The notes under the pieces were generated by a model. It was not told the DNA's origin and ran no database searches. It saw only the letters and a program-made list of their open reading frames with translations. Both the position numbers and the translations under genes were made by a program. Positions 24,319-36,335 of a stretch of DNA of 64,000 nucleotides are shown here, in pieces. Origin of the DNA: Lycium barbarum (lineage: Eukaryota; Streptophyta; Magnoliopsida; Solanales; Solanaceae); NCBI RefSeq assembly GCF_019175385.1, contig NC_083344.1:10940725-11004724 (forward strand), given 5' to 3'. The stretch's first letter is position 1, and each line of letters opens with the position of its first letter.

Positions 24319-26649
24319 TGTTACACCTCAGAAAATTTCCCGTTGGTACGCAAGTGAACGAACTAATGATGTGTGCGAGGAGTGTGAGTGTATAAATTTT
24401 CATGATCAATGTGCGTAAATGGATGAGAATGATTAGAATGAAAAGTCGAGAAATGAGAAAAATTGAAAGTTGGCAAAACTGCCCAGTGGTCGTATAGTGC
24501 AAAATACGGACCGTAAAGTGCAATACGGTCCCTAAACTTGAAGTCGTAAACTGGCATGTCCAACTTCAACTTTCTGCCAGCCGAGGAAATGGCTAAATAC
24601 GACCTGGTGGACGGACCGTAAAGTGATTTACGGCCCGTAAACCATGGTCGTAAATCACCATGCATGCAGGACAAAGTTTCTGGTTCTGCTTAAGCTTAAA
24701 AAGGACCACGAGGGACGGTCCGTAAACTGAAATACGGACCGTAAACCTCCATTGACGACCACTGTTCACCCAGCACAAATTTTTCAATTCATTAAATATG
24801 AGGATCAAGACTTGTCTTATTTCATTTCCACATTACACCACTTCTCTCTACATTTATTATATGAGTTTTCAAGGATTATAAGCCATCAATAACATTCAGA
24901 CAAGTGAATCAAGGATAAGGGAATCATCAAGGATCATCCAAGTCAAGAAATCCAAATGGAGAAAAACTAGGGTTTTGCTCAAAGAGGAGTATTATCAACC
25001 AAAGCTTGTTCCTACAACTTCTAAGGTAAGATTCATGATTTTTACAAGATGTTTAAGGTATTGGAGAATTAAAATACATGGATTGTAGAAAATGTGGTCA
25101 ACTAGGTCATGAATGGTGAATAGTGACTTTGAGGAATAGTTTGAATTGAATTATGAATGTTGTTGTGCTACGATATGAATGTATTATAAATGGTACTAAG
25201 ATCATGAACTAGACACTTTAGACGAATGGACGAAGTTGGAGGTCATGACCATAAATATGGGAGAATTAGAAGCAAATTGAGAAATCTAGGTAATGTGAAT
25301 GACTAATGGCCATTGTTATGATATTAATGAAGGTATAGACGCTAGCATTGGAAGGAAACGTGCAAGTGTAGAATAGTCCGACGAAAAGGTATGTAAGGCT
25401 AACCCTTCTTTCATAAGGCATGGTTCTTGGCCAAATTTCTAATTCCTCTATATGAGTATGTTGTATTCAAATGATTGACACTCCGAGCTCATAAGCTCAC
25501 GATCCTCAACATGTACTACGATTGTACTACGCCCCTCATATGACGAGTAAGTCTATGATATAGAACTAACGATAATGATGATGATGATAGTAATGATAAT
25601 GATATCAATAATGATGCTAAAGGTGCCTACGGGCTATTATACTTATATGTGCCTACGAAGGGCTATAATGAACCCTGAGCTTATAACGCCGGGTAGAATA
25701 TATGTATATGAAGTATGTATACGATTACGAAACGCGCGCGCACGTCTGCAGATGGTACGGATAACCCTGAAGCCTTGGTAGGGCCAGGTAGAAATAACAT
25801 TGAGCCTTGGTTGGCTAAGTACGTATGAAACACTGAACCTTATGGTTGGGCACGCTATGTATGTATATAAGTGTATGGCTATGTATATAATATGAATATG
25901 AATGTGAAAAGACTATGTATAAGAATACGAATAAGGACATGTATACGAATATGAGCACAAGTATGGTACGAGTACTATTATGGGATACGGATGATGACGT
26001 AGGTGTACTAATACGTATGAAAAATGGAAAGTCCTACGAAAGGAAAGTAAGCGACATGATGATGATGATATTACTGTCTCCGCTCCTATGCTATTTTCAT
26101 ATGATATCTATTATGTTTCTATATTGATGTTGATCAAGCTTTACATACTCAGTACATTCTTCGTACTGACATCCTTTTGTTTGTGGACGCTGCGTCATGC
26201 CCGCAGGTGCACAGGGAGACAGACTTGATCCATAGCTGCTTATTCAGAGATTGCATAGCAGAGCTCCATTTCTTTCGGAGCCGTAGCTTTTGGGTACTTA
26301 TTCTTTTGTGTATATAATTATGGGCATAGCGGGGTCCTGTCCCGCTCATACGATATGTCATACTCTTAGAGGCTCGTAGTCATGTGTATGTGGGTAGAGA
26401 TGTTCGGCCATGTCGGCCCATGTTTTGTATATCTTTTGTTGGCCACGTCGGCCTTGTACTTATGATGTGGCACAGATGCCTATGATATGTTAAATGATGA
26501 TGGTCGTCTAATGGGATCAATATGATTAACGATAAGAAAAGCACGAACTGACTTATGGCTCACCTAGATGTTATGTTATGTACGATAAGGGGGTGCTCGG
26601 GTGGGGTAGCACCGGGTGCTCGTCGCGGCCCCCTAGCCGGGTCATGACA
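24319..26649 (+). mobile_element. Solo LTR (TGTTACACC family), copy 1, 2.33 kb
   Basis: It begins TGTTACACCTCAG and ends CCGGGTCATGACA, with 5-bp duplications CTGGG at 24314-24318 and 26650-26654. It interrupts the gag coding sequence, which resumes directly after it, so it is younger than that element. There is no primer site or coding region. It carries an array of ACGGACCGT-type near-palindromes (about 24490-24760) and the hairpin module (26141-26210). Copy 2 of the family is at 56605-59015. Confidence 0.9.
24490..24760. repeat. Array of ACGG-N-CCGT near-palindromes in LTR copy 1
   Basis: ATACGGACCGTAAA, GACGGACCGTAAA, TTTACGGCCCGTAAA and GACGGTCCGTAAA recur with irregular spacing. Each is an inverted repeat around one central base. 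The matching region of copy 2 (56935-57165) has a denser set. Confidence 0.85.
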
Positions 26650-27409
26650 CTGGGTGTCGAGTCTGCCAAGGCTCGATCTTTTAGAGAGTCTAGTGAGAAG
26701 AGGTCGCGTCATTATGGTGGTTATAGTGGTTCTAGCTACAGGGGTGGGGGACAATCATCCAAGCCATATCAGTCAGCCCCCAGCCGCCCTGTTCAGTCAG
26801 CGTTACAGGCTTCGTCAGGTGGTCCTTCTAAACCTAGTGGTTATAGAACTGGACAGTCCCATGGTAGTTTGTACTCCCGTCCAGCTGACCGTGACGGCCC
26901 CTCTAGTTCGTCAGCTTCCGTATATCGGCCTCCAGCCCCCAGATCTTGCTATGTTTGTGGTGACTCTGGCCACTTTATGAGAGATTGTCCCAGATCTGAA
27001 CAAAGTGGGTCCCAGCAGGCTTCTCGATTCCAAACTCCGGGGACTTCGACACTATCTAGTGGCCGGGGTGGTTCTTCAGCCAGAGGCGGCGCTCAGTCAG
27101 GTGGCGGTGGATCTCATCAGTCCAGGGGCGGACACCAGTCAGATAGAGGCGGTTCTCAGGCCTCCAGAGGAGGGGCACAGTTAGGTCAAAGTGGCCGTGG
27201 TGGTGGTCTTTGCTATTCTTTTCCGGGTAGGCCTGAGGTTGAGGACTCTGATGTTGTGATCTCAGGTACTAATTCTGTTCGTTATCGACCTGCTTTAGTC
27301 TTGTTTGATCTGGGGTCTGCTTTCTCACATGTATCTGCTTATCATTTTGTTGGTTGGGATTTAACTAGTGACCGTCTTGATGTGCCTATTCATGTGTCTA
27401 CTCCGGGAT

Positions 27410-29761
27410 TTGACCTCATTTCTCAAAAACTCCTATATCTCAGCCGCCATTTGGGGAATTTTGGAAGGAAATCCATGAAGGCTTAGGAGAGGCAAACCAA
27501 TTAAACCCCCTTATTTCATTCTCTCTCTCTCCCTAATTTATTTCTTCCTTCACAAATTATCTTCTAAGTTAATAAAAATGGAGGTGTTCAATAATATAAA
27601 TCCTAGGTTGATAAAAGGGAAATTCTTGGGTGAGTTCATTTCAATCTTGAACTAATCACCTAGATTCTATACTAGGCTAAATAACCAACCTCAATTTCTA
27701 ATCTTTTGCATTTTCTACAAATGGGTTACAAATTGATTTCTTGAAATTAGGAGTTTATTAAAGGAAAGGGTTCCCTTGATTGATAATTTAGTAATGAAAC
27801 CTGGAATATTAGTCCATGAAAATTTAGGAAAGTCAAGTTGGAAAGAAATTCTGATTCTACCTTAACAAACCCGAAACTTGGTATAATTTCTAGAATTTGA
27901 CTTTTGTTCTCTTGGATCTGTCGACCTTTCTAGACCCTTCGTCACGTGTCGTGGTTCGAGGATGAGAAGACGAAGACAAATGGATGTTCGTGGCACCCGC
28001 TCGGCCTCGAGGTAGGTTACGACTTACTTGTATAGGCTTCGATTAGTACTTCATACATGTTCGATAGAAAGTGATGGACAAAGCATGCATAGGTCTCTGG
28101 ACAAGAAGTTGGGTTGGATAGTTCTAGGTTGGTACTGTTATAGTGATTTTTGCGTAGTTATTCCCATTTGGTTGCCTTGTTAGACGTGAATGTTGGTGTC
28201 GGTATGACTTGACTGAGTCCCTTCTTGTTGACTATGTACTATTATAGACCCTTGTTTACCTTTTTGGTTGGACTTCGGTTGGCGAATCATTTGTAGAGTT
28301 AGTGATTATTAGAGAAAGCATATAAGCCTTTGGGTATGAAGTTTGGGATGGAATACTAGGTTGGTATTATTGCTGACTATGGCTTGTCGCCTTATTGTGT
28401 TCTATTGAGTTATTGTTTTAATGGTGAATTGTTGGCTTGTCGCCATGTGATTGATTCTAGAGTTGAGGTTTTGTAATTACCTCATGATTCGGGGAGCATA
28501 TTTATCATGATTTAGGTTGTTGGAAAGGAACGTAAGGTTATGATATTGATATTGTGATTGAGGTATGTGTCCATGTGTGGTACCACTGATTCATACATTA
28601 TTGTCGGCATTGTTATCATGCATTCACTCATCTATACATAAATTGGGATCGGGTTACGCGTTGCAACACTTACTTGGATCGGGTTGCACGCACCGCAACA
28701 CTGACTGGGATTGGGTTGCACGTTCCGCAACACTGACTATTGGATTGGGCTGCGCCACAACAGGTACATGGACTTAGCGATCCCCCATGCGTCATGATTG
28801 TCGAGGCGACGCGATATTCCGTCCGAAGCGTGTGTGTATCATTGCATTGCATATGCATTCATTTCCACTCTTCATATTCCCGTTTGTTGGATAGTGTGCG
28901 GATATTCTCTATTATTGCACTGTGTTGGTAGTTGTGATTTAGAGGATACACTTTCTCGGTTTCCATTCAGTATTGGGAGTCGGTGAGATGGGTTGGTACT
29001 GAAAAACTTGTGGAAGGAAACGGACTCCTAGTTCGCGTCAAATACGAGGGTGTTTAGTTGTGAACTTGTTAATTATTGTGAGTGAGAGTTAGGAAGTCTC
29101 AGGTGATGTTAGTGGAACTGTAGATGACTACTGAATCTATCCTCTATTTGGTTATAGCTTGGTTGTTTTGTTACGTTTGTTGGTAATAATCGTGAGGTCC
29201 CTTTTGGAAGCATACGTGGGAGTAAGCTAGCGATGGTATGGGATGAGTTGAATTGATTCAATTGGTAGAACCCCTCCCATTATAAACGATTTTTGATTAA
29301 ATACTTGCCTACCATACTTATCTATTATCTTCTGTTGTATGATGATTTCATAATCGTTGTCAGCCTATGATGCTTACCAATACGAGTGTTGTACTTATGC
29401 TACTCTTGCCACACCCTTTTTGGGGTGTAGATTATTTCAGGTTGAGTCTGTGATTAGTAGCTTCCAAGGATGTGCTAGGGCTATCTGGAAGACTCTGTTA
29501 TTCTCATCCTAAACAGGGTTGTCTTTCCTTAGGTGTCTTATTATATTCGTATCTCAGAAGCTCTTGTACTAGTCTAGATCAAATCTTTGGAAAATGGTTG
29601 TAGTCAAACTTTTGTATTCCGCTTTATTTTATTGTAATGGAAAAATTGATTCTTTTGTTGTGTGTTCAACATGGAGTTTAAATTGTATAATTTTGGAAAA
29701 GGGTTCGCCTACTAGGTGGGAATAGGTAAGTGCCTGCACGGAACCTATTTTGGGTCGTGAC
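27410..29761 (+). mobile_element. 5'-truncated Ty3/gypsy LTR
   Basis: It ends GGGTCGTGACA at 29761 after the word GGGTTCGCCTACTAGGTGGG, which the LTRs at 16574 and 36336 also carry near their ends. It has no TG start: its left edge joins the protease frame of the neighbouring element at about 27409. A hairpin module lies at 29356-29430. No primer site or matching duplication follows the end. Illegitimate recombination between two elements is the simplest reading. Confidence 0.72.
28635..28765. repeat. Minisatellite-like tandem repeat in LTR
   Basis: Three to four units of about 35 bp share TTGGATCGGGTTGCACG and CGCAACACTGACT with small differences. The array is inside the truncated LTR. Confidence 0.8.
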
Positions 29762-29890
29762 AAAATTGTAAAGTGTTTTAAAACCAATTTGTTAAGATTG
29801 ATGTAATATTCAGTTGCAACTTGAGAGTAAGGCTACCGAAGACGTTGTTATAGACCTAAGATATCAAATGCACCAATTTTTGTTACTATT
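29762..29890. other. Unassigned short spacer
   Basis: Nothing recognised between the truncated LTR and segmental-duplication copy A. Confidence 0.5.
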
Positions 29891-31402
29891 ATGTAAATAA
29901 TATATAAGTTATATAAATATTTTTATTTTTAAAATTTGATTGAGGTTGTTTAAATGAATGAGCAAATTATAATAAGTTTTAATCCCTTACTAATTAATAC
30001 ATTTATCTCCCTTTAGCTTTTTGAGTTTTTCTCTCCACATATATTATTTTTCTGTTTAAGACGACTTTATCATTCAGTCTTAACACACTTTTTTGAATAA
30101 ATTAAATGAATTATAAGTAAGTATTCACATGAGTTATAAATTCAAACGTTTTTTAACATGATTTCATTATGAACCTAAAAGAATTTAGAAGAATGGATGT
30201 AAAAAGAAAATGAATTTAAGTTAAAGGACTCTTATTGAAATTTAGCTTTAGGCCACCAATTTTTCAAAGACGGTCTTTTACATTGTTTATACTCAATAAA
30301 GATTATTAACATGTATTAGATCACATTTTGGGAGAGCTTGTTGCCCATAGTACTTAATGGTGCTGTTAGGAGTTAATTCCTTTATGTTTTTGAGAAATCA
30401 CTATCCCAATTCATTTTACAAGCTCTTTTCTTTCTTTGCTTTTCTTTTTTATTTATATCTGTTGTTTTCAAATGAAATTCCGTGGAAGAGTACAAAGGAG
30501 AAAAAAATAAAAAAGAGACACAAACAAAAAGCAAAAAATGTGTACATTTATTCTTCCATACGTATTGAGTTTAAAAAACAAAAAAATTCTGATGTTTGTT
30601 TGGAGAGTGAGAAATATTCTTTTTTGGAAGAGAAACATGTTTAGTAAGAATTAATAGCAGTGTTAGCAAATAGCGTTCTGATAATTTTTGCAATATTTAA
30701 AGATTGGAAACAATTTGTAAGAGTTGGTTAGAGTGGTAATAGAAAGTTCAGAGTTAAAATAGCCGCAAAGGAAACTATCTTCCACCCACAAGCGAGAGAA
30801 ATAATTTAATTCCCCCATACAGTGGAGAAAAGAATTTTGAAAATATTTTCCATCAACCAAACACTAAAAAAGGAATTACTTTTGCAAAAACGATTTTGCC
30901 AAGGATGCATCTAAGAATTGAAATAGTAAAGTTAAGACGTGCAAACACATACCATATGTGAATTGCAAGACTCTGGCTACACACTTTCCGGTTTATTATT
31001 TTATTAAATTTATTTTAGACCACTAATTTTATTGAGTCTCCCCTACCTATTAACATGGATCGTTTCTTGTTGTGAAAAATCAGTATGAATGCAAGAAGAC
31101 TTTGGACCTCACATTAGACGAAGGTTTGTTAAAAATGATGAAATAATTCAGAATGAATGTAATCAATAGAGGAATTAGACGCCGATGATGAGAGCTGGAT
31201 TAGCTTCTTGATGCCTTTCAGCAGACATTTTTCCTAAATAATTTGAAATTATTAGGAAACAAAGAGTTCATCAAGTTTTAATATTCTGGAACTATTCTTA
31301 TCCTTGTTGCCTTCTAGCTAGTTTTAATAATGTTTGTCCAAGGATATCGAGTCCAATAATTAGTAGGTGATATGTTATGTAAATTTGATTAATTGCCACA
31401 AT

Positions 31403-32565
31403 CAGGGGAGGATCCACCTAAAGAGTAGGGGTGGCATGACACCCCCTACATTAATAAATTTTTTATATACTTGTCATTCCCAGTAGTAAATTAGACAAAG
31501 GTGTCACGGCTGGTTTATCTTGAACATTTTTCAATTCCCTTTTTCTTTATGATTTTTATTTCTTTTGTACCAGTAATTTCCTTTTCGGCTCCCCCAATTT
31601 TCTATTTATCTTTTTATTATTTATATTGTCTTTCCTCTTTTATATTATTCTGTGATCTCTAGCGAGAACACATAAATAGAAACTTCAGAATCCCTTAAAT
31701 TAAGTATTTCTCTTAATCTCAAATATGTGAGTATTTAAATCGAAAACTTGGCTATCAATGGAAATTTTGGATTGAGATCAAAATTCATTTTTTATAATTT
31801 ATTTTGTTTATTACTCCCTCCGTCCATGTTTACTTGTCTATATTTGACTTGAGACATTCTTAATAAGCAACAAATAAAATAAGAAATGAATTGGAGTACT
31901 TAATAATAAGGGTAAAATAGGTATAAAATGGTAAATTATGTCTTGGTTTTTCAAACTATATAACTTACAGGTAAAAGTGGACATATATTTTTAGTATAAT
32001 GGGTAAATAAAAATTGTCTGACAGAGTGTATTATAAAAATTTATGCTATTTTATAATTGTTAAATTCACTTTAAATCACTCCACTACTTAAATTGTGATG
32101 GAATTTTTGTAAGCGCTACTTAGAAAAAAACATGAAATTTATGATTTATTTTTGAGAACTTGTAGTTTATCTAATTCTACATTTACTTACGGGGTGTATT
32201 TACCAATTAAAGAGTTTTTCTATTATTTTTCTTATTTTGATTGGTGTAATTCTCTTATTGAAGATGTTATGTTACTTGTGCAAATTCATTTTTTAATATA
32301 CATAAGAGATGTAAGTCCCTTGGTGAAAATGTTAATTTTACATCTGTTGTTAATGGGTGTGATTCCTTGTTTAAGATGCTAGTTATGTTCATTTCTTGAT
32401 TTTTGAGATGTAATTTTCATATTTGCAAATTAAAAAAAAAAAAACTATTAAGTTGACCCAAATAAACTAAAAGAGATGGACCCGACCCAAATACACATTC
32501 CTAACAAGATATACATTGAAAAAAATTGTGGCACCCGCCAGGTTCAAATCTTAGATCCGCCTCTG
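31403..32565. mobile_element. Non-autonomous hAT-type element, 1163 bp
   Basis: Its ends are CAGGGGAGGATCC and, inverted, CAGAGGCGGATCT. They are flanked by an 8-bp duplication GCCACAAT at 31395-31402 and 32566-32573. Copy B (near 62430) has the uninterrupted site, so the insertion happened after the duplication. There is no transposase. A degraded 'CTCCCTCCGT' MITE may be nested at about 31815. Confidence 0.88.
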
Positions 32566-32847
32566 GCCACAATGATTAATGACCGTTTGAAGCTTATATG
32601 TTTACAACTTTTTTTGGAAGAGCTTAAGTTTGACATTTAAAAAATATTTATGCAATCCTATCACTTAAAAAACCAGTTAATCAAACTGATATAAATTTAA
32701 TCAAACTGATCCAATTTTCTACATCCAAGTAGATTAAGTATTGATATCACCACATGCATATCAAATCTTATCTATATGACTGGTACTAACTTGCAAGCAA
32801 TAGTAGGTGCCACGAGAGGATTTTGATTAATACTTTTGATATATGTA

Positions 32848-33090
32848 CTCCCTCCGTCTCAATTTAAATGTCTTAATTGGCACGAAGTTTTAAGGAATAC
32901 AAAGAGATGTTTTAATCGTGTGGTCCCAAATTAAAGATGTATGTAATGTACTAAAATGTTCTTTAATCTTATAGTTTTAAATTTGCCATGTAGGATGTTT
33001 GAATTGTCAACTTACTAAATATAGAAAGATGCATTATTTTTTTGACAGACTAAAAAGGAAAGTAAGACACTTGATTTTCCACGGAGGGAG
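32848..33090. mobile_element. Stowaway-like MITE (copy A)
   Basis: It starts CTCCCTCCGTCTC and ends with its inverse (GGAGGGAG), flanked by TA on both sides. It is present in both segmental copies, so it predates the duplication. In copy B a second MITE interrupts it. Confidence 0.82.
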
Positions 33091-33165
33091 TAATATTTAA
33101 TGAGCAATACAGTATTCTGAATGCATCTGTTTAGTGCAAAATAAGATGCACAATACACAAAGATT

Positions 33166-33700
33166 GGACTTAGTCATAAAACAGTAAAGTTAGAATCAAG
33201 AACCAGAAAGTATCCAAGAGGGCATTAGCCTGGAATAAACGGAAGAAGAGAATTAACGTATAATTGTGTCTTTAATGATCTTACACTTGTCAATTGACAT
33301 AAATAAACAATTAGACAAACCTCCCAAAGTCGTAAACTGATTCAACCTCTGAAAGTGTAAGGCCTATGCTTCAAGAAGCGTTTGAAAGGAAATAAAGAAG
33401 GCCGATAATATTTCCTACGTTTCATATTCCCTGCAAAAGATGGATAGAAGCGTTAAACATACGCTAATCAAAAGGAAAAGACATAACAAGATAAATATGA
33501 CTAACTGTGATAAATATGACTAACTATCTGAAGGAAAAGACACTATGCAGAGCTATTGATCTTGAAAGTTTCCAACAATCTCAACCAAAAAGACATCCAA
33601 TCAGAAGGAGGTAACAAAAAATTTGGAGAACCAACTTTGGACCATGGAAGGGCATCAAATGCTAATGTAACCAATAAACACTAACAAACAACCCAAAGAC
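33166..33700. other. Unassigned intergenic stretch
   Basis: No gene, TIR or LTR recognised between copy A and a hAT-type end at 33701. Confidence 0.5.
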
Positions 33701-33835
33701 CAGAGGCGGAGCCAGGATTTGAAATTTATGGATTCTAAACTTGCCACGGAACGGATAACTTGTATGTAATGAAATGTTTATACCTATGTAACGAATTTCC
33801 TAATATAAATACAGGGTTTAATCAAAAGCTATAAC
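33701..33835. mobile_element. hAT-type MITE fragment, one end only
   Basis: CAGAGGCGGAGCCAGGATTT is the terminal sequence of a widespread hAT MITE group, also seen at 34442. I found no opposite terminus, so the copy is truncated and its right edge is approximate. Confidence 0.5.
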
Positions 33836-34045
33836 ATATGATGATACTAGCAAGAAAAACACTTTTGCAACTGAGACCATGAAGATAGAGGGAAAAGGAG
33901 AAATCAATGATTATCTGAATGTTATATCAGTGAACAAATCTTTCATGAAGATGATGACTATTCTGGCCACTTCAGTAAGCAGCAACAACACTAACATACC
34001 CAGTGTAATCTCACAAATGGGATCTAGAGAGGGTAGAGTGTACGC

Positions 34046-34921
34046 AACATCCTCAAGTCCTCAACTCCAGTCACCAGACACAACTAATTGCAAGCAGCTA
34101 AGGTTAAATGCTGCTGATGGGAAATTTTGTGTGAGCAGATTATACCAAAAAGAGATGAGGAAGCAGCAAGGAGGGAGAGCAGGTCCATGAAAACAGATCC
34201 GGAAAAGTTGAGCACAAACTAAGGTTAAATGGCTTTTCCTGGTTGGTGGCTACGAAGGTTGAAAAGAAGGGGGTTCCAAATAGTTTCTAGGTACTTCTTT
34301 TGTAATGAGGCAGAAGAGACCAATAATCACTTGTTTCTGCATTGTCAAATAAGATCACAGATCTGGTCACTTTTCCTAAGCCTCACAGAAACAAACTGGT
34401 CAATGCCAGAGCATATTGCTGATCTTTTGAGCTATTAGATTCAGTGGCGGAGCCAGGATTTACGCCAAGGGGGTTCAAAAATATAAAGAAGCCATAAATG
34501 AAGAAGCTAAGGGGGTTCAACGTCTACTATATATACATAAAAAATAATTTTCACCTTGTGTATACAGTGCAATTTTTCGCCGAAAGGGATTCGGACGAAA
34601 CCCCCGGTGTAAGGTCCGCCACTGATTGGATTAGGAGAGGTAGTAGCAAAAGTCAAAAGAAATGGTGGAAAGTAATCCCAGCATGCATTTGGAGAGGAAT
34701 GGGAGATGTTTTTAGGACAGGTTTAATTCCATTTACCAAGTTAAATGGAATTGTATCATATCCTTACCCTTTTGGTGTAAACAGGAATGTATAGATGAAG
34801 TTGAACAGATAGTAGATCTCTTAGGTTCTTTGTAAATCTCTCTTTCCTTTCCTTTGTAATCCTACTTTGGGATGCCACCATGCACTACATGCTGAGGAAT
34901 ACAACATTACCAGTTTCAAAA
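34046..34921 (+). pseudogene. 5'-truncated L1-type LINE insertion
   Basis: An exact 11-bp duplication AGAGTGTACGC (34035-34045 and 34922-34932) frames this fragment, which ends in a short A run. Its translation shows DGKFCVSRLYQ, then the zf-RVT part with NEAEETNNHLFLHCQIRSQIW, then KKWWKVIPACIW, the C-terminus of a plant L1 ORF2. Stops and a hAT MITE (34442-34624) interrupt it. It was probably dead on arrival because its 5' end is missing. Confidence 0.9.
34442..34624. mobile_element. hAT MITE, 183 bp
   Basis: Perfect 10-bp terminal inverted repeats CAGTGGCGGA / TCCGCCACTG are flanked by 8-bp duplications ATTAGATT (34434-34441) and ATTGGATT (34625-34632), one mismatch. It is inserted in the L1 fragment and is therefore younger. 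Confidence 0.92.
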
Positions 34922-35128
34922 AGAGTGTACGCGGACCTAACCCACCTACCTCGTAGAGGTAGAGAGGCTATTTCTGAAAGACCCTACGCTCGAGTAAAGC
35001 ATTTTGTAAAAAAGGGGATACGGAAATGACAGAAGTAACCACAACAAATAAATGTGAAATGGAAAGCAGTACATAGCATTCAGGAAGCAAAGTTGAAAAA
35101 TGGCTCACAAACATAATAGATTTATACC

Positions 35129-35919
35129 TGACAAAGATCCACCGCGGATCTGATAACTTATTCCAGTATTATCGCCAGTGTGTTTCAGCTCTCCCTCCGT
35201 AACATCTTTGCTTGGCACCTTCTCAACAACCAAATACTCACTCTCCAATTCCATTAATGGATTTCTATGCTCACTGTTGGATGATCCATCAGGTAAGACA
35301 GTTGAATTCATCTCCCTAAATTGTTCTTTCTCTCCATTCGGTTGTCATTAACTCGCTTCTCAATCAAGACTACACCATCTGCGCCATTTTGATCATGGAA
35401 ATCTGTCGCATCCTTTGAGAGCGGAAAAACATCCACCAAGGAATAATTAGCAGAGAGAGTGACTTCACAATCTGTTCTGCAAGTGTAGTTTGCTGCACTC
35501 CCTGGCAGGACAGCCATCACCACTAGCTGAACATGTTCCAGGTTGAAAATCCATTAGCACTATGTTATCTATATGTTACTGCCAAATATTTTAACATCCG
35601 TGACTTTATTATTAAATATGGAACTATATATAGGTTATTGATCAATATTGACCATTTAATGTGCAAATTTATAAAATCAGATGGGTTGAACAGTTGAATG
35701 ACCCTTGAAAAGAATAGAGAGCAATTGACTTGAAAATAAACGAATTGGAAATTTGGAGGTATGTAGAGACTAGGGAGCTAAGATTGTGGTTAGTCCAAAA
35801 GTCCAATACAGAAAAAGATATTTGGAGTGGAATTGTTGCCGTTGGAAGATATCTGTATTTAAGTGTACATACAAGCTGAGGAAACTTACGAGTTTCTCCT
35901 TTCACGGAAGCAGATCTAC
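35129..35919 (-). pseudogene. Spliced fragment of an unidentified gene
   Basis: On the minus strand a long open stretch begins after an AG (about 35531) and reads VMAVLPGSAANYTCRTD, then LVDVFPLSKDATDF and GVVLIEKRVNDN. It then shifts frame near 35350 into EQFREMNSTVLPDGSSNSEH and ESEYLVVEKVPSKD. It stops at a good donor (CAG|GTATAA) near 35129. A possible short upstream exon (about 35893-35919), framed by AG and GTAAGT, reads SASVKGET. Amino-acid composition and splice sites look like a host gene, not a transposon. The frameshift and missing remainder make it a relic. I do not recognise the family. Confidence 0.45.
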
Positions 35920-35931
35920 AACAATCATGAC

Positions 35932-36243
35932 ATGTCACTGATCATTGAGAATCCTCACGAAACGGATGAATTCCCTTTAAATTATCCACAACCTAGTTAT
36001 CCTCGGGCAGATGCATAACGTTTTCTTTGTAAGCCCTAGCAGTCATTTTATGGTGGAAAAATCTTTTCTATTCAAAGTTCACCCATAATGATATGTTCTA
36101 TACGTTATAGGTAGGGCTTAGGAGGAAAACAAATTAATATGCTAGCTGGTAAATTAGCATCCCTTATGGGTAAACCCGACCCAATAATGATTTCCAACGA
36201 AATCCAATTTGAGAATTAAATTTATCTCTTCTTGTTACAAATA

Positions 36244-36295
<52 letters not shown>

Positions 36296-36335
36296 AAACT
36301 AACTTGGGAACCTTGAATGATATGATCCCTCCGTC
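35932..36335. other. Unassigned stretch with a TC microsatellite
   Basis: No gene seen. A pure TC run of about 24 units occupies about 36245-36292, shortly before the solo LTR. Confidence 0.8.

Larger units (their letters stand above)
17698..27409 (+). pseudogene. Ty3/gypsy gag-protease pseudogene, split by two solo LTRs
   Basis: The coding remnant lies in three blocks: 17698-18272, 23895-24318 and 26650-27409. Block 1 begins ATG with a basic leader (ATIKRDEVPEL) and includes NQTYPDAMSDQAFQ. Block 2 has HGVDYVSFQFRGGMKTW and FLEKCVPRTLRDERKDELL, the gag core. Block 3 has a Ser/Gly-rich region, a CCHC knuckle CYVCGDSGHFMRDCP, and the start of an aspartic protease (VLFDLGSAFSHVS) where the usual D-x-G triad reads DLG. 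Stops in blocks 1 and 2 mostly look like C-to-T changes. Reverse transcriptase, RNase H and integrase are missing because the frame is cut at about 27409 by unrelated LTR sequence. Confidence 0.9.
29891..33165 (+). repeat. Segmental duplication, copy A
   Basis: This block aligns in the same orientation with 60940-63903. Long shared words include CACATTTTGGGAGAGCTTGT, GGAGTTAATTCCTTTATG, CAAGGATATCGAGTCCAATA and CTACATCCAAG. No coding sequence is convincing: the minus-strand ORFs at 30663-30860 and 61725-62009 are similar only because the DNA is. Copy A carries a hAT-type insertion absent from copy B; copy B carries insertions absent from A. The original duplicated unit was roughly 2.1-2.4 kb. 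Confidence 0.88.
33975..34990 (-). mobile_element. RTE-type LINE/SINE 3' tail, split by an L1 insertion
   Basis: On the minus strand the outer parts read a GAGGTAGAGAGGC...TTAGGTCCGCGTACACT stretch (34990-34922) and then a CTCTCTAGATCCCATTTGTG...GGTATGTTAGTGTTGTTG stretch (34045-33975). This is a familiar retroposon tail ending in TTG repeats, shared by RTE-type LINEs and some Solanaceae SINEs. An L1 fragment sits between the halves with an 11-bp duplication. Confidence 0.75.
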
